Of a stretch of DNA of 12,160 nucleotides, positions 1 to 6,458 are shown in pieces. This stretch comes from JBMYQA01 sp049600855 (GTDB lineage: Bacteria > Bacteroidota > Bacteroidia > Cytophagales > Flammeovirgaceae), in the NCBI GenBank assembly GCA_049600855.1, contig JBMYQA010000180.1, positions 1 through 12,160 on the forward strand, given 5' to 3'. A program made the position numbers and the translations under genes. Every line of letters begins with the position of its first letter. Position 1 is the stretch's first letter. The notes under the pieces are model-generated. The model worked only from the letters and a program-made list of their open reading frames with translations, was not told where the DNA came from and made no database searches.

Positions 1-449
1 CTCGATTGTCCCGCCAATGTACGCAGTGGGTGAAATGCGCGTAACCACGTATCCGTTTCTAATTGCCATCCCGTTACATCCTCAAATTCGTAATTATACC
101 AATTACTCTCTGATTGTGCATTTCCAATTACCGTCCATGTTTTTCCCGAATCCAGCGAATATTCTAATTGCGTTAAAGTTCGATTTTGTTCAGACTTAAA
201 ATAGAAATAGGTAAATGGGTTGGATAACGTAGAGAAATCAAATTCAGGTGAGATGACATAGCTATCTTTTACTTCAGCGTAGGAGTCTCCTCCTGTAATT
301 ACTTCACCATCTAAATTCGTCACCCATGCCGCATCGCCATGAAAAGCGCCATCAATGCGATTGCCTGTAGGCATGCCTACTTCAAATAGACCTGTGACAT
401 CTGCCGCCCAAAGCCCTCCATCTACTTCAAAACTTTCTTCGTAAGGGAA
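1..449 (-). repeat. Protein repeat unit 6 (residues 1520-1668, cut by the window edge)
   Basis: Opens with FPYEESFEVD and contains AWVTNLDG, SPEFDFS, SLDSGKTW and WYN at residue 1636 (116 after the unit start). Only the jelly-roll half is inside the window. The regular period predicts a CARDB-like half next to the left. Confidence 0.75.
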
Positions 450-3400
450 AGTGGTAATGAGTGGTTGCACCAGTATTTGCACCGAGAGGGTGTCATTGGT
501 TAAATCGCCATCAATGCCCAATTGGGTAAAGATTTCTAAAGTGTGATAACCTACATCGGCACTTGAAAAGTCAGCCGTAAATTGTACGGTATTTTGTGCC
601 CCTTGCACCAATGGGCTCGCCGAAAACACAAAAACTTCTGAGTCGATGAATGTGCCATCAATTGCATAACCCACTTGAACGGTAGAATGCGGGTCGAAGC
701 CAAAGTTTTCTATGGTTACTGAAACAGCGTCTGTACCTTGATTGGTATAAAGATCTGATTCAAAACTAACGACTCCAATATCGTTATTTTGAATTTCGGC
801 TACCTTCACATTATCAAAAGCAACCCCATAATCTTGCCCAAAACTATTGGAGTGGAAGGCCATTCTAAACCGAACGAGGCCATTAAAGTTATCTAAGGCA
901 CTTGGTAAGTTTGCTTTGCTTAAGTTCCAATCCATGGTTCCTGCCCACCCTTCTCCATTGCCCGTGGCACTAGCTATTGCATCAATGTAGGTTTGATTAT
1001 ACCAATTTTTTACCCCAATTGAATTGCCTATGGTATCAATGGTCATCCAAGTCAGCCCTGAATCGATTGAATATTGCAACACCGCGCCATCATCAAAAGG
1101 GTCAGTGTCAAACGCTAAATCGAATTGCCAATACAGCTCATCTGCCATCGAAAAGTCGAAATATGGACTAAGGACAAATGACGATTCGTTCGCATTATGA
1201 AAGGAAGCAGTATCCGTTACCCAAGCATTCGCACTTCCGTCGGGCGTACCAACATAAGAATTGGCTTGATCTGGCTTACCCAACTGCCAAGAATTATTTA
1301 TTCCTTCCGTCACCCAACCTGTAAATGAACGTTCAAAATCTTCGTTGTAAGGCAATGTGCTGATGATGGGAACAGCAAAAATTTCCACAGAAAAGGTGTC
1401 ATTGGTTAAATCGGTATCGGTACCCAATTGCGTAAATACCGTCAAGGTATGTGTACCAGGCGTTAATGAAGCTTTTGCACCAAAAGTAAACGAGGCTGTA
1501 GCTGTACTCGGCAAGCCATCACCTCCGTTAAATAGTTCGGAAACAATTGCGCCTCCATCGAGCTGATAAGCCACATTAAAACTGGTTTGTGCATTTAATC
1601 CAAAGTTTTGGATGTCCACTTCAACCACATAATCCCCCTCAGGAGTATCATCACCTGAAATTAAATCCACTACACCTACATCATCCGCCTCAGCTTCTTT
1701 TACAATCACATTGTCTAAGCCAAATCCATCATGATCACCTACTGAACTTTCAGAAACGACTACCAAGCGAAGCTGTACCCAATCTTGATCTGCATAACTG
1801 CTCAGATCGTAGTGCATAGCTTGCCAATTCAAGTTAGTATCACCTCCCCAGCTACTAAAACCATTTGGTGTTCCATCCTTACTTCCATCTACATTATACC
1901 AATCTTCAGCAGGCGAGCCTAACAACGACCAGCTTTGGCCTGAATCGGTAGAAACCTCTAGGTACGAAATGTGCGAGTAAAAGGAGGAAAATGTTGATTC
2001 AAAAAAATCTGTATTGATAAAATAATCGAAACGGATGGTGGGAAGTGTGGTAGCACTCAAATCGAACACAGGGCCATAAAGGATGGATTGTTCCCCATCA
2101 TTCATCGCACCATTGAGATTAGTTACCCACGCATTTGTTCCCGCTGCGGCTTCAACTAAAGCAATTCCATTGGGATTGCCATGTTCCCACGAACTGTTTT
2201 GTCCTCCTGCACACCAATCACCGTCACCTGATTCAAAACTTTCTTGGTAAGGATTACCAAAAGTAATGGATGCATAAGGAACTACTTTCAAGTTGCATAC
2301 AATGGTATCTGATAGCGGTTCCACATTAGCCGCATTTTGATCAATAAATATTTTCAACTCATAAGTTCCTGGCGTAGTAATATTGATTGGGTTTACAAAG
2401 GTGAAGCTTGAATCCAAGTCGCCCAGCTCAAAAACGAGTTTACTGGATAAACCTGCCGACTGTACGGTTCCGCCATCAATTTGGTAATCGATGGAATTGA
2501 TTTCAGCCGCTACTTCTCCAATACCTAAGTCGGCTAAACGGATAGTTGGGCGATAATCTTGTCCAGCTGCAATGACTTTGGGCGAAGTGACTTCCAACAC
2601 ACCCGCATCTTGTAAAAAGCTCGCCTCTAAAATTTGGAAATTTGTAAAGGCAAAGCCATCTAGTGCAGCCAGTGGCGCACTAGATCGGAAATTGACTCTA
2701 AACTTTAAGGTACCATTCGTTTCTGGCACACAGTTTACTAAAGAGAAATAGCCTTTTTTCCAATCCGATTGCCCAGTCCATCCGTCATCAATAAAGCCCG
2801 AATAATTATACCAATTGATTCCTTCGCCTACTGTCCCTAAGGTAGACCAACTCTCCCCATCCGCAGACATTTCAATATAGGCAAGTACTTCTGGAAAGCT
2901 GGAATTCGATGGATAAATATCATAGGCATAATCAATCCGTAAAAAGGGTTCAGCTAGCGCGCTTAAATTAAAGAAAGGTGATTCTACATACGATTGTTCA
3001 ACTGCATTATGACTTCCTGATAAATTCGTCACCCAAGCTCTTGTTCCACTGGGTACATCAGTAATGTATGAACCATTTGGGATACCCCATTCAAAAGAGT
3101 TATTCAAACCTCCTGATTCCCAATCTGCAGTATCCGATTCAAAATTTGCTACATAAGGATAATTGCTAATCGTTCTCAGCACCGTAATCTGAGTAGTGAT
3201 CGTATCGTTATCCCTGCGTTCTTCAGATGCTAAATCTGTCCAAATGGCTACGTCAAAAGTGCCCGTATCTGGAAAGTTAATTGGTGTACCAAAGGTATGA
3301 TCTAATGTTTGATAATTACCTTCAACCGTATTCGTGATGGTTTCAACAAATACTGGAGTTCCACCATCAATGCTGTAATACAAATCGAATGAGTTTTGAG

Positions 3401-5006
3401 CGACATGGCCAAAATTGGTAATGGTCACGTTTGCCTCGTAATTTCCTTGAGGAATGGAGATCATGGAATTCAGTGCTGTGATTCCCAAGTCGTTTTCAGG
3501 TTGTTCTCCAATCCGCACATTATCAAAACCAAACCCTTCCGATACATTCGTTTCACCAGCAAACGCCACTCTGAATTTCACGTATTGTGGCAAATCCTGC
3601 TCTAAATTATGCTCAGCTCTCGTCCATCCAAAATTAGCTGCCCAACCTTCATTCGTATTGTACCAATTCGAACCAGTGCCATTTCCTCCTATCGTAGTCC
3701 AAGTCAATCCATAATCTGTTGATCGCTCAATAGAAGCGTTTCCATTGAACTTCAAATCGGAAATCACATCTAACTGAATGTAGGGTTGCTCTACAGAAGA
3801 AAGGTCAAAAAATGGGCTTTCTACATAAGCCAATTCGTTTGCAATGAAGGAACCTTCCAGACTGGTGACCCAAGCAGCATCTCCTGTTGCTGCCGCATTG
3901 ATAACGGCATTTGTGGGATTTCCTAACTCCCAAGAAGTAGCCTCCACATCTGAGCCATTGATGACACGCCAGTCTGCAGCTCCTGATTCAAAACCTTCGG
4001 TATAAGGAAAGGCGGCAACTACAGGCTCCACTAAGGTATTGCTATTAAAATCATTATTTGCCGTATTTTCATCACCTGAAAGGGTTAAAGTCGCAGCTAG
4101 CTCGTAAGTCCCTAATTGATCAAAGACATAGGAAGCACTGACGGTTACTACTAGGCTCGCATCAGGTAGTAAGGTTCCTGAAGTAATGGAAGTACTTGGA
4201 TTATCTGTGGACAGGTTCGGTGCGGTAATGAAGGTTTGTAAGGTAATTGGGGTTAGCGTAAAGTCTATGAGGTCAACGCCAATATTTTCGATGGTATAAG
4301 TAATGGGTTGATTTGTTCCAACTGGTGTATTCGCCACTGGAGCATTGACTTGGGCGATCGACAAATCAACATTTTTTTTATCGAATACGACCACATCATC
4401 CAAGGCCATATCACTTCTAAACAATGAACCTCGTACACCTGTAAATCGAATTTGCACATTATTGAGCCCGCCATAGCCTGTTAAAATGACTTCCTGCTTC
4501 ATCCAAGCATCCGCTTGATTAGTTTGTTGCTCTCCAGAAATTTGCCAAATGGCGTTATTCCATGAAGTTCCATCAAATACATCCAATTGCATCGACCCCA
4601 TGTTACTACCATGCATGTGAATAAAAAAGGAAACCGTCGGATTTGTTAGGCTTGAAAAATCAAACACAGGACTGATCACCCGTGCAGAATCAAAGGTTGA
4701 GCCATCAGAAGCTTCAGTAAAGAGGTAGTTCCCGGTATTATCACCTCTCGTATGGTCAACAAGTGGCCCTGTGTCGGAAGAAGGGGTTTCATTTTCATGC
4801 ACATTCCAACGAAATTCGAAACTTGTTGCAGCAGGGTCGGCTGCCCAATCATTTACGAAACCTGTTGCATTAGAAGCAACCGAAAATGATTCAAAGTCTT
4901 CAAAGTAAGGAAATGAAGAAACTTGAGCCTTTGATGAATGAAAAAATCCTACAGCCCAAAAAATAATCAGTGAAATCCTGATGGGGTAGTAAAGCTGATG
5001 CTTCAT
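1..5006 (-). CDS. Giant secreted repeat protein with MAM/adhesin-like and CARDB-like modules (3' end outside window)
   Basis: This frame runs without a stop from an ATG at 5006 to the left edge, giving 1,668 codons with the C-terminus missing. Residues 1-27 look like a Sec signal peptide: a basic start, a hydrophobic core (about 11-22) and an SKA|Q cleavage site. The mature part is built from units of about 300 residues starting at 32, 333, 616, 918, 1218 and 1520 (the last cut by the edge), each opening with a PYxExFE-type motif. The first ~190 residues of a unit resemble MAM or cleaved-adhesin jelly rolls: a W-E-x-G-x-P segment, AWVTNLxG, SPxFDLS, STDSGxSW, WYN and GFxxDNV. The rest is CARDB/Ig-like, with NDxGV, a NFG turn, YxIDGG and NDT. 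By family analogy it would be a cell-surface adhesin or matrix protein, probably exported by T9SS, but the C-terminal sorting domain that would prove this is outside the window. The 610-bp region upstream separates it from a divergent gene. The specific ligand is unknown. Confidence 0.92.
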   Translation of the reverse strand, partial: MKHQLYYPIRISLIIFWAVGFFHSSKAQVSSFPYFEDFESFSVASNATGFVNDWAADPAATSFEFRWNVHENETPSSDTGPLVDHTRGDNTGNYLFTEASDGSTFDSARVISPVFDFSSLTNPTVSFFIHMHGSNMGSMQLDVFDGTSWNNAIWQISGEQQTNQADAWMKQEVILTGYGGLNNVQIRFTGVRGSLFRSDMALDDVVVFDKKNVDLSIAQVNAPVANTPVGTNQPITYTIENIGVDLIDFTLTPITLQTFITAPNLSTDNPSTSITSGTLLPDASLVVTVSASYVFDQLGTYELAATLTLSGDENTANNDFNSNTLVEPVVAAFPYTEGFESGAADWRVINGSDVEATSWELGNPTNAVINAAATGDAAWVTSLEGSFIANELAYVESPFFDLSSVEQPYIQLDVISDLKFNGNASIERSTDYGLTWTTIGGNGTGSNWYNTNEGWAANFGWTRAEHNLEQDLPQYVKFRVAFAGETNVSEGFGFDNVRIGEQPENDLGITALNSMISIPQGNYEANVTITNFGHVAQNSFDLYYSIDGGTPVFVETITNTVEGNYQTLDHTFGTPINFPDTGTFDVAIWTDLASEERRDNDTITTQITVLRTISNYPYVANFESDTADWESGGLNNSFEWGIPNGSYITDVPSGTRAWVTNLSGSHNAVEQSYVESPFFNLSALAEPFLRIDYAYDIYPSNSSFPEVLAYIEMSADGESWSTLGTVGEGINWYNYSGFIDDGWTGQSDWKKGYFSLVNCVPETNGTLKFRVNFRSSAPLAALDGFAFTNFQILEASFLQDAGVLEVTSPKVIAAGQDYRPTIRLADLGIGEVAAEINSIDYQIDGGTVQSAGLSSKLVFELGDLDSSFTFVNPINITTPGTYELKIFIDQNAANVEPLSDTIVCNLKVVPYASITFGNPYQESFESGDGDWCAGGQNSSWEHGNPNGIALVEAAAGTNAWVTNLNGAMNDGEQSILYGPVFDLSATTLPTIRFDYFINTDFFESTFSSFYSHISYLEVSTDSGQSWSLLGSPAEDWYNVDGSKDGTPNGFSSWGGDTNLNWQAMHYDLSSYADQDWVQLRLVVVSESSVGDHDGFGLDNVIVKEAEADDVGVVDLISGDDTPEGDYVVEVDIQNFGLNAQTSFNVAYQLDGGAIVSELFNGGDGLPSTATASFTFGAKASLTPGTHTLTVFTQLGTDTDLTNDTFSVEIFAVPIISTLPYNEDFERSFTGWVTEGINNSWQLGKPDQANSYVGTPDGSANAWVTDTASFHNANESSFVLSPYFDFSMADELYWQFDLAFDTDPFDDGAVLQYSIDSGLTWMTIDTIGNSIGVKNWYNQTYIDAIASATGNGEGWAGTMDWNLSKANLPSALDNFNGLVRFRMAFHSNSFGQDYGVAFDNVKVAEIQNNDIGVVSFESDLYTNQGTDAVSVTIENFGFDPHSTVQVGYAIDGTFIDSEVFVFSASPLVQGAQNTVQFTADFSSADVGYHTLEIFTQLGIDGDLTNDTLSVQILVQPLITTFPYEESFEVDGGLWAADVTGLFEVGMPTGNRIDGAFHGDAAWVTNLDGEVITGGDSYAEVKDSYVISPEFDFSTLSNPFTYFYFKSEQNRTLTQLEYSLDSGKTWTVIGNAQSESNWYNYEFEDVTGWQLETDTWLRAFHPLRTLAGQS
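450..1355 (-). repeat. Protein repeat unit 5 (residues 1218-1519)
   Basis: Opens with LPYNEDFERS. It contains AWVTDTAS, SPYFDFS, SIDSGLTW, WYN at residue 1335 (117 after the unit start), GVAFDNV, NDIGVV and GYAIDG. The gap between STDSG-type and WYN motifs is slightly longer than in unit 3. Confidence 0.8.
1356..2255 (-). repeat. Protein repeat unit 4 (residues 918-1217)
   Basis: Opens with NPYQESFESG. It contains AWVTNLNG, YGPVFDLS, STDSGQSW, WYN at residue 1036 (118 after the unit start), GFGLDNVIV and AYQLDGG. The two halves are joined by a short acidic linker (EAEADD). Confidence 0.8.
2256..3161 (-). repeat. Protein repeat unit 3 (residues 616-917)
   Basis: Opens with YPYVANFESD. It contains AWVTNLSG, EQSYVESPFFNLS, WYN at residue 732 (116 after the unit start), a jelly-roll end where GFAFTNFQI replaces the usual GFGFDNV, and YQIDGG in the CARDB-like half. 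Confidence 0.8.
3162..4010 (-). repeat. Protein repeat unit 2 (residues 333-615), short form
   Basis: Opens with FPYTEGFESG. It carries AWVTSLEG, ESPFFDLS, WYN at residue 448, GFGFDNV and YYSIDGG. It is 283 residues long against 300-302 in the other complete units. The distance from the unit start to WYN (115 residues) is normal, so the missing ~17 residues lie after WYN, in the later jelly-roll strands or the CARDB-like half. Confidence 0.8.
4011..4913 (-). repeat. Protein repeat unit 1 (residues 32-332)
   Basis: This is the most divergent of the six units. It opens with FPYFEDFE and has SPVFDFS and DMALDDVVVFD, so its jelly-roll half is closest to a classical MAM domain. It lacks the AWVTNL and WYN motifs found in units 2-6. 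Its second half lacks the YxIDGG motif. It directly follows the signal peptide. Confidence 0.75.
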
Positions 5007-5206
5007 CGAATTTGTACGTTTAGTTAAGAAGGGGAAGTGTTTGTCCCTGAAATCATACCGACATTCAGTGTTAACTAAGCTAAAATAACAGAAATATTAT
5101 AGTTATGCGATTTTTAGTACATGGGTTGGAAATGTCCAATAGTTTTCTTCGATGTGTCCAATAGAATTTATGCGGAGCAGCAATTTATACGTTTACCACG
5201 TATTCA
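5007..5206. other. Gene-free upstream region of the repeat-protein gene
   Basis: No gene is visible here. The stretch is AT-rich and contains the 5' leader of the minus-strand repeat-protein gene. It also holds a 10-bp direct repeat and a small inverted repeat, listed separately. I found no TAnnTTTG element on the minus strand, so the promoter of the repeat-protein gene could not be placed. Confidence 0.6.
5133..5164. promoter_or_regulatory. Direct repeat TGTCCAATAG x2, 22-bp period (possible operator)
   Basis: TGTCCAATAG occurs exactly at 5133-5142 and again at 5155-5164, separated by 12 bp, so the copies lie two helical turns apart on one DNA face. The first copy also overlaps an inverted repeat, TTGGA-AATG-TCCAA, at 5126-5139. 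Paired ~10-bp direct repeats 12 bp apart are the geometry used by LytTR-type response regulators, but the sequence itself does not clearly match their consensus. It lies about 130 bp upstream of the repeat-protein start and 43 bp upstream of the plus-strand -33-like element, so it could serve either gene. Confidence 0.4.
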
Positions 5207-5236
5207 TTGAATTTCTAAATCTCTACGCTATTTTTG
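5207..5236 (+). promoter_or_regulatory. Bacteroidota-type promoter (TTG-N19-TATTTTTG)
   Basis: TTG at 5207-5209 and TATTTTTG at 5229-5236 fit the Bacteroidota sigma-A consensus (TTG, 17-23 bp, TAnnTTTG) with 19-bp spacing. A start near A5243 would give a leader of about 26 nt before the ATG at 5269. It points toward the small hydrophobic ORFs and the lipocalin-like gene. Confidence 0.5.
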
Positions 5237-5268
5237 TCAGCTATTCCCCTTAATTCACCGTTATATAT

Positions 5269-5463
5269 ATGAACCCATTAGCACAACACCTGATTATCCT
5301 CTTATTGATTTCACTGCTCTACTCCATGGGCAAACTCTATTTTCGCTTTAACTATCAATTACATGGAAAAGCTTATCAAATTGGCTTTTCACCCATTTTA
5401 TTTCAATTTACCTTTCGTTCTGTACATGTTGCTTGCATTCATGGCATTTGTATTTCTCAATGA
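5269..5463 (+). CDS. Possible small membrane protein, 64 aa (doubtful)
   Basis: This 64-codon frame starts about 26 nt after the predicted transcription start. Residues 8-18 are strongly hydrophobic (HLIILLLISLL), so the N-terminus could be a membrane anchor or a weak signal. The C-terminal third looks like out-of-frame translation, because a more protein-like frame (5363-5488) overlaps it there. I do not recognise the product. It may be a genuine small protein, a leader ORF, or chance. Confidence 0.25.
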   Translation: MNPLAQHLIILLLISLLYSMGKLYFRFNYQLHGKAYQIGFSPILFQFTFRSVHVACIHGICISQ

Positions 5464-5488
5464 TATCATTCGCTTATTGTTTCTCTAA
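5363..5488 (+). CDS. Possible 41-aa single-pass membrane protein
   Basis: An ATG at 5363 opens a 41-codon frame ending in TAA at 5486-5488. It has a lysine-containing N-terminus (MEKLIKLAFHPF) and one long hydrophobic segment (about residues 14-32), followed by NDIIR and a hydrophobic tail. This is a plausible layout for a small inner-membrane protein. It overlaps the 64-codon frame in another phase, so at most one is likely to be the main product there. No ribosome-binding site is evident, which is normal for this phylum. No family recognised. Confidence 0.35.
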   Translation: MEKLIKLAFHPFYFNLPFVLYMLLAFMAFVFLNDIIRLLFL

Positions 5489-5559
5489 ATGATCGATCAG
5501 AATGCTATTTTTCATCAATTTCAAACATGTGTTTAGCCATTCAAATGCTTGAAATTGTT

Positions 5560-5567
5560 TACATTTG
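5560..5567 (+). promoter_or_regulatory. -7 element TACATTTG upstream of the lipocalin-like gene
   Basis: TACATTTG matches TAnnTTTG and lies 49 bp before the ATG at 5617, which would give a leader of roughly 40-45 nt. No TTG is found at the expected 17-23 bp upstream, so the promoter would be weak or activator-dependent. Confidence 0.4.
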
Positions 5568-5569
5568 AC

Positions 5570-5583
5570 ATGCTAAATAGCAT
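5570..5583. promoter_or_regulatory. Palindrome ATGCTAAATAGCAT at the predicted transcription start
   Basis: The arms ATGCTA and TAGCAT are perfect inverted repeats around AA. The site begins 3 bp after the TACATTTG element, covering the expected transcription start, where a repressor would act. The 9-mer ATGCTATTT at 5502-5510 equals nine bases of the complementary strand of this palindrome and could be a second half-site. Confidence 0.35.
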
Positions 5584-5616
5584 TTTAAATCAATACCAAA
5601 TTCAAACTCTCATAAC

Positions 5617-6045
5617 ATGAACCAAGACAATCCTATTCTCCTTTTTTGGAAGGCATTTATCATCATGCTGTTGTTTTTTATGGGGTTTCCTGCTCTAGTA
5701 CTCGCAAATAATTCTGGTGAACTTTCTGAAGATGAAATCGTGAAATTGCTTTGCTCTGGCAAATGGCACCTCAGTTACATGGAGATGGATGGGCAACATT
5801 TAGACTTTCCTGCTCATGAAGTGAAAGCTAACTGGACCCAATTTAATGCCGATGGCACCCACAATTCAGAAGAAATGGGCGAAGCATATAGTGGCACTTG
5901 GGTGTATGATCATGCCACTAAAACACTTACTACAAACGATAAAGATGGAAAACTTGACTTAATCATTCTAAAAATTTCAGAAGGCGAAATACAGTTTTCG
6001 ATGATGGATGAGGGGAAAAGAATGACAGTGGGCATGAAAAAGTAG
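5617..6045 (+). CDS. Exported lipocalin-like small protein
   Basis: 142 residues. Residues 10-30 form a hydrophobic signal sequence ending in LVLA|NN, which points to export to the periplasm. No lipobox is present: the only cysteine, Cys46, lies in the mature domain. The mature part resembles the Bacteroidota lipocalin-like family (Lipocalin_4/DUF-type): SGKWHL near 47-52, an FNADGT strand-turn at 76-81, then YSGTWVYD at 91-98 and a final set of short beta strands. Members are small beta-barrels of mostly unknown ligand. The gene has its own promoter-like site and is followed 23 nt later by a strong hairpin, so it is probably transcribed alone. The ATG at 5617 is preferred because it leaves a short polar N-region before the hydrophobic core. 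Met17 would remove that region. Confidence 0.8.
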   Translation: MNQDNPILLFWKAFIIMLLFFMGFPALVLANNSGELSEDEIVKLLCSGKWHLSYMEMDGQHLDFPAHEVKANWTQFNADGTHNSEEMGEAYSGTWVYDHATKTLTTNDKDGKLDLIILKISEGEIQFSMMDEGKRMTVGMKK

Positions 6046-6068
6046 TTCAAAATACATTTCCCCAACTG

Positions 6069-6101
6069 ATTCACCTAAGCGGTAAAAGCGCTTAGGTGAA
6101 T
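6069..6101 (+). terminator. Perfect 13-bp-stem hairpin after the lipocalin-like gene
   Basis: ATTCACCTAAGCG (6069-6081) pairs perfectly with CGCTTAGGTGAAT (6089-6101) around a 7-nt loop, starting 23 nt after the stop codon. The position fits a terminator or mRNA 3'-end stabiliser. No T-run follows on either strand, so classical intrinsic termination is uncertain. Confidence 0.6.
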
Positions 6102-6390
6102 GAGTATATTCCTCCTACACACAACTACTCCTACACACTTCCCTAATTTAAGCTCGTCTATAAAAAATCTAATTTCATCGGCTTATTCCGTCAGTCACCG
6201 ATTGAGAGTTGCCATTCATACAACCATCCATTTCCTTTGTTATTGCGATCACCATCCTCGTGCTCGCCACAAACTAACTTGCCAGCAGCGTTGGCAATAC
6301 GACCATGTACTTTTTGAGCAGTCTACCTTGTGTTTTCAAACCATTATTCAGGGATTGAAAACGCCTTACGAACACTTTGCTTTATGTTAA
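6100..6390 (+). CDS. Hypothetical ORF, 96 codons (doubtful)
   Basis: This is an open frame between the lipocalin-like gene and the peptidase fusion. Its ATG lies inside the right arm of the preceding hairpin, and no promoter-like element precedes it. The product is rich in His and Thr in its first half, and has no signal peptide, clear transmembrane helix or recognised motif. The C-terminal ~35 residues (with QQRWQYDHV and GLKTPYEHF) look more protein-like, so this could be a remnant or a real short gene. Nothing else is visible between 6102 and 6397. Confidence 0.25.
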   Translation: MSIFLLHTTTPTHFPNLSSSIKNLISSAYSVSHRLRVAIHTTIHFLCYCDHHPRARHKLTCQQRWQYDHVLFEQSTLCFQTIIQGLKTPYEHFALC

Positions 6391-6397
6391 AAACGTT

Positions 6398-6415
6398 AGT
6401 TGTTCTGCAACAACT
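6398..6415 (+). promoter_or_regulatory. Short hairpin/inverted repeat upstream of the peptidase fusion
   Basis: AGTTGTT and AACAACT are perfect 7-bp arms around a CTGC loop, 43 nt before the ATG at 6459 and 7 nt after the stop of the doubtful 96-codon ORF. It could be an operator, a leader hairpin of the peptidase mRNA, or a weak terminator; no T-run follows. I found no TAnnTTTG promoter between here and the gene. Confidence 0.3.
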
Positions 6416-6458
6416 CATGCTAGTACAGTATTGCTAAAATTTAAACCTATTACCTATC

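Noticed and set aside
977..1819. Plus-strand short ORFs at 977-1171, 1357-1566 and 1589-1819
   Set aside because: They lie antisense inside the long minus-strand repeat-protein frame and have atypical Pro/His/Ser-rich composition; they are shadows.
3396..3714. Overlapping plus-strand ORFs of 69 and 86 codons, and the minus-strand ORF at 4265-4474
   Set aside because: All are out-of-frame readings of the repeat-protein gene, whose real frame shows conserved repeat motifs through these positions.
1..5006. The ~900-bp periodicity as a DNA repeat array or mobile element
   Set aside because: Similarity is at protein level only, in frame, with diverged DNA; it reflects repeated protein domains.
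6308..6318. TACTTTTTG as a promoter element for the peptidase fusion
   Set aside because: It has one T too many for TAnnTTTG, no TTG at the right distance, and lies about 140 bp from the gene.
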